Part shown: positions 51,998 to 59,830 of the stretch, one piece after another
Layout of the letters: the number at the start of each line of letters is the position of its first letter
Numbering within the stretch: the stretch's first letter is position 1
Source: Flavobacteriales bacterium
Lineage (GTDB): Bacteria; Bacteroidota; Bacteroidia; Flavobacteriales_F; PHOS-HE28
DNA: 64,000 bases
NCBI GenBank assembly: GCA_016721005.1
Contig: JADKJM010000009.1
Coordinates: 124,001-188,000 of the forward strand
Direction: 5' to 3'
The notes under the pieces: generated by a model
What the model saw: only the letters and a program-made list of their open reading frames with translations
The model's database searches: none
What the model was told of the DNA's origin: nothing
Made by a program: the position numbers and the translations under genes

Positions 51998-54787
51998 ATG
52001 CGCGGAACCATGTGGATCCACTCCCGGACGCTCCTTCTGATCCTTCTTTTCGGCGCGATGGCGTCGGGATCACATGCGCAATTCGGAACCGCCCAAACGA
52101 TCCTGACCGGTGATGATCCGGATCCGGTCCATGCCATCGACGTGGATCATGATGGTGACCTGGATCTGGTTCGAACCCGCATCGACCAAGGCCTGCTTTG
52201 GTATGCGGATCTTGATGGTCTTGGCACCTTCGGGCCGCCCGGTGTGATCATCCCTCCCCCCTTCGAGCCGACCGCATGGTACTTGGTGGACCTCGGAACC
52301 GATGGCTTGTTGGACCTTATCTATCACGACCCCGTTGACAACACCATCAAAGTGGCCATAGCACTGGGAGCTGGCCTCTTCGAGCCGGCCACACCTGTGC
52401 TTACGCTTGCCGCGACCGTGCAAGCCATGACGACGGCGGAGATCAGCGGCGACGGGTTGATGGATCTTGTGCTACTGGTCAGTGATGGTGGTGGAGGGAA
52501 CGAACTTCATTGGGCAATGAACACCGGCGCTGGATTCGGCACGCCGCAAGCAACCGGGATCACCTTCATGGATCCTGCTCCTCTGCGAATTCTTGTGGCC
52601 GATATCGATCAGATCGGCGGGACCGACCTGATCACATGGGATGCCGACCAGAACGTGGTGGTCCTGCTCAATACGCAAGGCGATGGTAGCATGTGGGTCA
52701 CGCAGGTGGTCTTCAATTCCGCTGCGTCTCCTTTGCTTCAGCCGCAGCTGATCGATGTGGATGCGGACGGCGATCTGGATCTGGCCGAAGCACGCTTTCC
52801 GGCGGTACACTGGATGGAGAATACGTTGGATGAAGGTGGCCAACTCGGCTTTTGGGTGGATCACCAGATCGCTGCATGGACCACCGCTGGAGAAGGATCG
52901 TTCGGCCATTTCGGATGCGGACCAGGCGCTGGCGTGATGTACCGCGCTGCCAACCCGAACGTGGGTATGTTGTGGTCGCACTGGCTTCCTGAATTGAATG
53001 ACCTGGCCTTCCCCAATGAGATCTCCTCCCCTCCAATTGGTAGCCAACCGCTGCTCGCCGACCTGAACGGTGATGGCCACGACGACCTGATCCTCTTCGA
53101 GAACGGTGAGCGCCTGTGGTACCCCAGTACGCTGACCACTCCGACCACGATACTTGAACTGCCGGCCCTCGAACCGCTTTGCAAGTTCGGTCCGGGTCTT
53201 CCATTGCCGGAAGCGATCCCGGCCGGAGGACATTGGAGCGGACCGAGCGTGATCGACGACGTATTGCATCGAAGCCTGTTGTGGGGCCAAGGCACGATCG
53301 AACTTGGCCATGCGTACTACGAGCCCGCCGGTTGCCCGGTCGGTGCGAACGCGGACATCCTTGTAGTGGACGGTCCGATGATCACACCGGCCATCGGACC
53401 GGTCCTTTGCAGTGGTCAGGGCCCGATCCAACTCACCTCCACACCACCGGCTGCGGAGTGGTTCGGGATCGGCCCGGATGCGGTGATCGACCCAACGATC
53501 TTTCACGGCGGTGTGATCGCCGCGATGTTCATTGATGGAACGGGAACCGATTGCGCCTCGGAAACGGAGCCGCTGGTGGTTTGGACCAGCCTCGCGGCGG
53601 AGATCACGCCACACGCGTCGCTGTGCATCAACAGTGGCCCGCAACTCATCACCATATTGAACGCCCCGCCCTTCGGTATCTCTTGGGGCGGCGCTATCGA
53701 ATCGTGGAACAGTGTCGGGGCCACTTTCCTGCCGGACCAAGGCGCGGGCACCTATCCGATCATCCTGCACGCCGATGCCACCCAACCCGGCCAGTGCGAT
53801 GGTGTGGACACGCTCTGGCTCAGTGTAAGCGATGTGTTCCCGGAGATCCTCATCACACCCGTTGCGCCGCTCTGTACAACCTCTGCACCCCTCGACCTTT
53901 CACCGTTCGGTACACCCTTCGGTGGGTTCTGGTCCGGTCCGGGCATCGCGAATGGGGAATTCGACCCGGCCCAATTTCCCAGTGGTGAATACTTCCTCAC
54001 CTATTCCTATTTCGCACCGGAAGGATGCGGTGCGTCGAATGCACTGCCAGTGACCGTTGCATCCGAGGCCATGGTAACCACCAATGCTGCGGACCTGATC
54101 CTGTGCGCAACGGATGAACCGATCCAATTCGTGGGAACCCCGGCAGGCGGAACGTGGGCGGCACCCATCGATGCGAACGGGGTCCTCGACCCAGCGATCA
54201 CCGGGCCTGGTGACTATCCGGTGGTGTACGCCTATTCGAATGGGCCGGGATGCTTGCTCCTGGATGCCACCGCGACATTGAGTGTCTGGACCACGACCAC
54301 ACCGATCATCGATCCGGTAGGTGCGATCTGCACCACCGATGACCCGGTGGCCATCTCGGGTTCCCCGGATGGAACTTGGAGTGGAAGTGTGAACGGAAGC
54401 GGACCTTCGGTTTGGTTGGATCCATCCGCACTCGGTGCGGGACTCTGGCCGGTAACACTTACGGCAGCTCATGAAGGCCAATGCCCCGGCAGTACGACCG
54501 TGGACCTGCTGATCGAGGTATGCACCGGGCTTTCCGATCCGGACCCGGCAGACCTGGGCGCCGTTCCCAACCCTTTCACGGACCGGTTGACGATCACGGT
54601 CGGTAGCACGGCCGTCCTTGCTTTGGAACTGGTTGATGCCACGGGTCGAAGGATCCTGGCCCACGGCCCACAAGGCACTGGTTCCCAGCTTGTGCTGGAC
54701 CTTGGGGGCGTTCCATCCGGCGCCTACCTGCTGCGCGTGACCCGCGCCGATGGGGCGGTGTGGACGATCCGCCTCCTAAAAGTGTAG
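51998..54787 (+). CDS. Secreted FG-GAP/VCBS-type protein with T9SS tail
   Basis: 929 residues from ATG 51998; ATG 52010 (MWIHSRTLLLILLFGAMASG) is equally possible. After the signal peptide come FG-GAP/VCBS-like repeats with calcium-type loops (DVDHDGDLDLVRTRI, DVDADGDLDLAEARF, DLNGDGHDDLILFENGE). The middle (~450-850) is a series of Ig-like modules with repeated phrases such as GTPFGGFWSGPGI, GTPAGGTWAAPIDANG and GSPDGTWSGSVNGSG. The final ~80 residues (LGAVPNPFTDRLTITV ... WTIRLLKV) are the T9SS sorting domain. A likely adhesin or surface-layer protein. The candidate -7 TATATTCG is at 51959-51966. Confidence 0.88.
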   Translation: MRGTMWIHSRTLLLILLFGAMASGSHAQFGTAQTILTGDDPDPVHAIDVDHDGDLDLVRTRIDQGLLWYADLDGLGTFGPPGVIIPPPFEPTAWYLVDLGTDGLLDLIYHDPVDNTIKVAIALGAGLFEPATPVLTLAATVQAMTTAEISGDGLMDLVLLVSDGGGGNELHWAMNTGAGFGTPQATGITFMDPAPLRILVADIDQIGGTDLITWDADQNVVVLLNTQGDGSMWVTQVVFNSAASPLLQPQLIDVDADGDLDLAEARFPAVHWMENTLDEGGQLGFWVDHQIAAWTTAGEGSFGHFGCGPGAGVMYRAANPNVGMLWSHWLPELNDLAFPNEISSPPIGSQPLLADLNGDGHDDLILFENGERLWYPSTLTTPTTILELPALEPLCKFGPGLPLPEAIPAGGHWSGPSVIDDVLHRSLLWGQGTIELGHAYYEPAGCPVGANADILVVDGPMITPAIGPVLCSGQGPIQLTSTPPAAEWFGIGPDAVIDPTIFHGGVIAAMFIDGTGTDCASETEPLVVWTSLAAEITPHASLCINSGPQLITILNAPPFGISWGGAIESWNSVGATFLPDQGAGTYPIILHADATQPGQCDGVDTLWLSVSDVFPEILITPVAPLCTTSAPLDLSPFGTPFGGFWSGPGIANGEFDPAQFPSGEYFLTYSYFAPEGCGASNALPVTVASEAMVTTNAADLILCATDEPIQFVGTPAGGTWAAPIDANGVLDPAITGPGDYPVVYAYSNGPGCLLLDATATLSVWTTTTPIIDPVGAICTTDDPVAISGSPDGTWSGSVNGSGPSVWLDPSALGAGLWPVTLTAAHEGQCPGSTTVDLLIEVCTGLSDPDPADLGAVPNPFTDRLTITVGSTAVLALELVDATGRRILAHGPQGTGSQLVLDLGGVPSGAYLLRVTRADGAVWTIRLLKV

Positions 54788-54805
54788 GTGGATCCGCCCA
54801 AGCAT

Positions 54806-54835
54806 TTGGTGGCATGCGCTAGCCGCGTACTTTCG
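54806..54835 (+). promoter_or_regulatory. Putative promoter of DGQHR gene
   Basis: TTG (54806-54808), 19 nt, then TACTTTCG (54828-54835), one mismatch to the -7 consensus. It lies 36 nt before ATG 54872. Confidence 0.55.
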
Positions 54836-54871
54836 GGGAGCCGCGAACAAGTCCAACCATACCCCTACGCC

Positions 54872-55972
54872 ATGATCGCTACACAGATCCGACAGAAAGA
54901 CGCCAGCTTCTATTTCGTCTCCTATCCGTGCGAGGACATCCTTCGCCGCGTACGTTTCATCAGTCGCTTTTACGCGGAAGGTGAAAAGTCGATCAGCCCG
55001 GACGAAGCAGGTAAGGGTGATGAGGTCGCATCCTTCATCCAACGGATCGAACGCAGCGATGCGGCGTTCCAACGGACCATGTCGCAAGCCAAGATCAAAG
55101 CGATCCGCAACTTCTACGAGACCGCAGTGGCGCAACCACCGATCCCGGGAACGGTATTGCTCTTCAGCAGCGACATCCTGGAGTTCTCCCCGCTCGGCAA
55201 CCTGAAGAATGTCGGCGACTTGAAAGAGCCGACGGAGAAATATCTCATCATTGACGGGCAGCACCGTTTGGCCGCGTTGGAATTCTACTTGCGCTCCCAT
55301 CCGCAGGAGGCGAAGAGCATACACGTTCCCTGCATCATCTTCGATGGGGAGAGCGAGGATTTCGCGGCGGAGATGTTCGTGATCATCAACAGCACACCGA
55401 CACGGATCAACAAGAGCCACCTCATCGACCTGTATGAGCGCGTGAGCTGGGAGAAGCCCGACAAGCGCCTCGCCGCGAAAGTGATCGAGCGATTGTACAA
55501 CGAGCCGGACAGCCCGTTGCGTTACCGCATCAATCGCTTGGGCAACCGGAGCAAGCAGGAGAAGTGGATCATGCAGGCCGAACTGTTCAGCGAAGTACAC
55601 AAGTGGGTCCTCCGCTCATTCGACAAGACCGAGAAGGTGAACGATGCAGCGGTGGAGAAACGATATCGCATCCTACAGGAATTCTTCAAAGCGGCCAAGA
55701 GCGCATGGGGCGATGCATGGGGTGATCCGCGCTTCCACGTGACGAAGCCTGTTACGCTGAAGGCGATGATCCGGGTGTGCGCCGACCTGAACGCGCGCGA
55801 TCGCGGTGAACCCGAAACGCGCGAACGCCGCTGGGCCGATCGCATGGCCGTGTGGAATGAAGTGGTCCGCGACTTCCGCGACGATGGTTTCTATGAGCGC
55901 TTCGCCGCCAAAGGCCAAGTGGAACGGGTGGGCAAGATCCACAAGTTCCTCAGCGGCCGATTGGGGTTGTGA
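54872..55972 (+). CDS. DGQHR-domain protein (DndB-like)
   Basis: 366 residues from ATG 54872 (MIATQIRQKDASFYFVSYPC); the frame is open back to 54788 but that part includes the promoter. The DGQHR motif is clear in YLIIDGQHRLAALEFYLRSH, followed by VPCIIFDGESEDFAAEMFVI and INSTPTRINKSHLIDLYE. Relatives include DndB, which regulates DNA phosphorothioation, and stand-alone DGQHR proteins in defence or mobile islands. No dndACDE, pbe or restriction genes are nearby, so the partner is missing in this window. It sits alone between two secreted-protein genes, with its own promoter. Function here is unknown. Confidence 0.82.
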   Translation: MIATQIRQKDASFYFVSYPCEDILRRVRFISRFYAEGEKSISPDEAGKGDEVASFIQRIERSDAAFQRTMSQAKIKAIRNFYETAVAQPPIPGTVLLFSSDILEFSPLGNLKNVGDLKEPTEKYLIIDGQHRLAALEFYLRSHPQEAKSIHVPCIIFDGESEDFAAEMFVIINSTPTRINKSHLIDLYERVSWEKPDKRLAAKVIERLYNEPDSPLRYRINRLGNRSKQEKWIMQAELFSEVHKWVLRSFDKTEKVNDAAVEKRYRILQEFFKAAKSAWGDAWGDPRFHVTKPVTLKAMIRVCADLNARDRGEPETRERRWADRMAVWNEVVRDFRDDGFYERFAAKGQVERVGKIHKFLSGRLGL

Positions 55973-56108
55973 TCCTTCAAGGGGATCCTGCGAACATCCA
56001 CTCGGTGTATCCCCTGACCACGCCAAACGGGTGATGTGGCGCTCTGGTACCTGGACCACGTCCAGCAACCTACCTGATATCCCACGTCTTGTTTCCGAGA
56101 TCCGGAAC

Positions 56109-59100
56109 ATGCGCACAGCCCTTCTTGCTCTAACGGCTCTTTCTTGCGCTGCTGGCTTCGCACAACAAGGTCCTATTCCATCAGCCTCGGTCCAGAAGGC
56201 GATCGCCGTATTGAAAGCCGAAGGACTTTCAGAAAAAGACCTCGCCGAACTCCGCGAGACCGACAGCTACACGGACACCCACAACGGCATTCGACACACG
56301 TGGTTCAAGCAACAATGGCAGGGCATCGACATCTTCAACAGCGAGGTGGTCGTGCATCAACGGGCCGATGGGGAGATCGTTGCGATCCTGCATCGCACTG
56401 TGGATCGTGTCGAACAGCAAGCCCGGCCTCCACAACCCGGGATCGCCCCCGAGGAAGCTCTTCGTCGCGTGTTGGAAATGGACGGTATGCGGATCGCGGT
56501 ACCATCGTTGATCGAACACACACCGGAACAGCACCGCTGGCGTTTCGCCGGTGAAGCGTTCGGCGGTGAACCCCCTTTCGTTGAACTGGTGTGGTTGAGC
56601 GCAGGTGATGTGTTGTTGCTCGCATGGAACGTGAACTACCAGCGCGCGGACGGCACGCATTGGTGGAACGTGCGCATCGATGCATCCACCGGTAAGGAGA
56701 TCGAGCGCAACGATTGGGTGGCCTCGACGTGCGGCTTTGATCATGCCGTAGCGGAAATCGGAGCAGCCGCTTGTGCGCCTCCACCGATGCCCGCAGCGCC
56801 AAACGACCTGCGCGTGTATCCGCTGCCGTACGAAAGTCCGAACCATGGCGCACGCGCCATCCGTAACGCACCATGGACCGCCGCCCCGATCGCATCACCA
56901 TACGGTTGGTACGATACGAACGGAGTGCCAGGCGCCGAGTACATGATCACGCGCGGCAACAACGTGTACGCCTCCGAGGATATGAACGCGGACAACATCC
57001 CCGGCTTCAGTCCGGATGGGGGGACGAACCTCGACTTCGACTTTCCGATCAATCTGGCGAACGCGCCGAGCACCTACCAGGCAGCTTCGATCACCAATTT
57101 GTTCTACTGGACCAACGTGATGCACGACATCTTCTATCGGTATGGGTTCGATGAGATCAGCGGCAATTTCCAGAGCAACAACTACGGACGCGGCGGTGTG
57201 GAAGGTGATGTCCTTTACGCCGATGGGCAGGATGGAAGCGGGACGAACAACGGGAACTTCAGTACACCGCCGGACGGAACGCCCGGCCGCATGCAGGTCT
57301 TCAACTGGACCTTGACCACACCCAACCGCGATGGCTGTCTGGACAATGGACTGGTAACGCACGAGTATGGCCATGGCATCAGCCGAAGGCTGGTAGGCGG
57401 CCCGAGCAACGCGAACAGCCTTGACAACCAGGACCAGCCGGGTGAGGGCTGGAGTGATTGGATCGCGCTGATGGTGACGATGGAGCCGGGCGATCTGGGC
57501 ACCGATGTGCGCGGACTCGATACCTACTTGTTGAACCAGCCGACGAATGGCAACGGCATAAGGCCCTTCCCGTACACCACCAACCACGCGCTGAACAACC
57601 TCACCTACGCGAGCACCAATAACACTTCCCTGCTCCCGAACGCGCACGGCAATGGCACCATGTGGTGTTCGGTGTTGTGGGACCTCACTTGGAACCTCAT
57701 TGACCTCTATGGTTACAGTCCGGACCTGTACAACGGCAACGCCGGCAACAACATCGCATTGCAATTGGTGATCGCTGGCCTGAAATACACGCCAAGCAGT
57801 CCGGGCTTCGTGGATGCACGTAACGGGATCCTGATGGCGGACCAGATCAACAACGGTGGAGCCTACCAGAACATCATCTGGTCCACTTTCGCAGCGCGTG
57901 GCCTCGGGTTCAGCGCCAGCGAGGGCAATCCGTATTGGCGCACCGACCAAGTGGAGGCGTTCGACCTGCCATCGAACATCAACGTGGGCGTTCGAAGTAC
58001 TGTGGCACCGTTGGCAGGATCCTTTCTCGATTGCCAGAACGGACAACCGATCATTGTGAAGGTGCGGAACAACGGACTCACCACACAGGGCAACTTCAAT
58101 GTGAGCTACCGCGTGGACAGCGGTCCGGTGAACACACAACTCTTTGCAGGAACCCTGATCCCTGGCGCCTCTTCACCGGTGACATTCACAATGCCGCTCA
58201 CGTTTGCATCATACGGGGCGCATACAATACAGGCGTGGACCAGCCTGCCGTCCGATCAGTACCACGCGGATGATACACTCACCATCGCGGTGAACTGGCA
58301 GGCGAACGTGCAACTACCGTTCAGCGCTAATGCAGAGGATGCACTCGCGTTGCCGACCGGGTGGAGCGTGCAGAACCCGGATGGGCTCTACACATGGAGC
58401 AATGTATCCCTGGCCATGGGTGCGAATTGCGCGGCCACTCGTGCGTTCAAGATGAACTACCACACGTACTATGCTCCGAACGAAGAGGACCGATTGGTCT
58501 CGCCCTTGATCAACCTCGCCGGAAGTGCGGGAACACGGCTTCAGTTCCACCATGCGTATGCACCATACGGCGGAACAGGACAGGATGATGGATTGCGTGT
58601 GGAGATCAGCACCACGTGCGGAAATTCATGGACGACATTGTACTCCGCTTTCGGCGCTGCGCTCGGCACCGCTCCGCAAACCACCGCCACATGGGTACCC
58701 ACGGCGTGCAACCAATGGCTACTGCACGACATCAACCTCAGTGCTTACGACGGTCAGACCGTAATGCTGCGCTTCACCGGCATCGGCAACTTCGGGAACG
58801 ACCTCTTCCTGGACAACATCGCTGTAGTGAACACCGGCGTGAAGGTGGCGATGAAGGTGATGCTCGATGGGCCATACGATCCGGTAACATTCAAGATGCG
58901 TGATGACCTCCGGATCGCCGGACTGATCCCCGCGTTCGAGCCGTTCACCGTTGCTGGATTCACAATGGTAGGAGGTGGTGGTGAAATGCACCAAGCGAAT
59001 GCCTTCGCGACGAACGGAGACAATGCCGTTGTTGATTGGGTACTGGTGGAGTTGCGCAGCACCGTTACACCGAGCACGATCATTGCCACGCGAGCAGCGC

Positions 59101-59573
59101 TTGTCCAGCGGGACGGCGATGTGGTGGCGGAGGATGGCGTGAACGCGATCGCGCTGCTCGCTCCGGCCGGGAACTACCATGTGGCCGTGCGTCATCGCAA
59201 TCACTTGGGTGTAATGACCGCTTCACCGGTCGCATTGAGCGCCATCCCCGCAGCGTTGGATCTCACCAATGGAAGCGTCGCCACTTTCGGATCGAACGCG
59301 CAGAAGGTGACCGGCACCATGCGTTTGCTCTGGGCAGGCAATACGTTGCTCGACGGCACCCTGAAATACGTCGGGGCCAACAACGATCGTGATCCCATCC
59401 TCGTGCGCATCGGCGGGACCGTACCGACGAACACCACCAGCGGCTACTGGCCGGAGGACATCACCTTGGATGGTGTGGTGAAGTACGTGGGCAGTGGCAA
59501 TGACCGGGATCCCATCCTGGTGAACATCGGAGGCACGGTGCCTACCAACACGCGAGCGGAGCAATTGCCGTGA
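56109..59573 (+). CDS. Secreted M36 (fungalysin-like) metallopeptidase
   Basis: 1154 residues from ATG 56109 (MRTALLALTALSCAAGFAQQ signal peptide). An FTP-like propeptide (~50-230; DTHNGIRHTWFKQQWQGIDI, IFNSEVVVHQRADGEIVAIL) precedes the M36 catalytic domain with the zinc motif VTHEYGHGISRRLVGG and the third ligand in GEGWSDWIALM. Downstream are CARDB-like and jellyroll domains. The C-terminus ends in two dockerin-like repeats (LKYVGANNDRDPILVRIGG; VKYVGSGNDRDPILVNIGG) instead of a classical T9SS tail. It should be a secreted zinc endopeptidase, self-activated by removing the propeptide. The frame open upstream to 55806 overlaps the DGQHR gene and is not homologous. Confidence 0.9.
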   Translation: MRTALLALTALSCAAGFAQQGPIPSASVQKAIAVLKAEGLSEKDLAELRETDSYTDTHNGIRHTWFKQQWQGIDIFNSEVVVHQRADGEIVAILHRTVDRVEQQARPPQPGIAPEEALRRVLEMDGMRIAVPSLIEHTPEQHRWRFAGEAFGGEPPFVELVWLSAGDVLLLAWNVNYQRADGTHWWNVRIDASTGKEIERNDWVASTCGFDHAVAEIGAAACAPPPMPAAPNDLRVYPLPYESPNHGARAIRNAPWTAAPIASPYGWYDTNGVPGAEYMITRGNNVYASEDMNADNIPGFSPDGGTNLDFDFPINLANAPSTYQAASITNLFYWTNVMHDIFYRYGFDEISGNFQSNNYGRGGVEGDVLYADGQDGSGTNNGNFSTPPDGTPGRMQVFNWTLTTPNRDGCLDNGLVTHEYGHGISRRLVGGPSNANSLDNQDQPGEGWSDWIALMVTMEPGDLGTDVRGLDTYLLNQPTNGNGIRPFPYTTNHALNNLTYASTNNTSLLPNAHGNGTMWCSVLWDLTWNLIDLYGYSPDLYNGNAGNNIALQLVIAGLKYTPSSPGFVDARNGILMADQINNGGAYQNIIWSTFAARGLGFSASEGNPYWRTDQVEAFDLPSNINVGVRSTVAPLAGSFLDCQNGQPIIVKVRNNGLTTQGNFNVSYRVDSGPVNTQLFAGTLIPGASSPVTFTMPLTFASYGAHTIQAWTSLPSDQYHADDTLTIAVNWQANVQLPFSANAEDALALPTGWSVQNPDGLYTWSNVSLAMGANCAATRAFKMNYHTYYAPNEEDRLVSPLINLAGSAGTRLQFHHAYAPYGGTGQDDGLRVEISTTCGNSWTTLYSAFGAALGTAPQTTATWVPTACNQWLLHDINLSAYDGQTVMLRFTGIGNFGNDLFLDNIAVVNTGVKVAMKVMLDGPYDPVTFKMRDDLRIAGLIPAFEPFTVAGFTMVGGGGEMHQANAFATNGDNAVVDWVLVELRSTVTPSTIIATRAALVQRDGDVVAEDGVNAIALLAPAGNYHVAVRHRNHLGVMTASPVALSAIPAALDLTNGSVATFGSNAQKVTGTMRLLWAGNTLLDGTLKYVGANNDRDPILVRIGGTVPTNTTSGYWPEDITLDGVVKYVGSGNDRDPILVNIGGTVPTNTRAEQLP

Positions 59574-59830
59574 TCAGCTCGGACATTGCATCGGCCGATC
59601 GAAGACCAATGATCATCCACGCGGTGGTGGGCACCCACACCAGGATGAGCACACTGAGGATGCGGCACATGATGCCGGTGAGGATTTCATCGGTACCGAC
59701 AGGCCACCTACCCACATTTACGCATCGCCGCTGTTCTTGAGATCGCCCCGAACACCCTGAACCGATCGGGACCTCTTCTATTCGTGGGATACGGACTTCT
59801 ATGTTTGCAGTTGATCCGAGCCGCGACCAC
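59574..59830. other. Intergenic region between M36 and CotH genes
   Basis: 257 nt. Read on the minus strand it encodes a short hydrophobic stretch (ILSVLILVWVPTTAWMII) within an open frame of ~106 codons that overlaps the M36 3' end; I regard this as a possible remnant of a small membrane protein, not a gene. At 59800-59807 TATGTTTG is a full -7 match, 23 nt before the CotH ATG. Confidence 0.35.
59800..59807 (+). promoter_or_regulatory. Putative -7 element of second CotH gene
   Basis: TATGTTTG fits TAnnTTTG; the -33 position shows TTC rather than TTG at a 16-nt distance. Confidence 0.35.

Noticed and set aside
55980..56020. AGGGGAT...ATCCCCT inverted repeat after the DGQHR gene as terminator
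   Set aside because: The loop is about 20 nt and no T-run follows.
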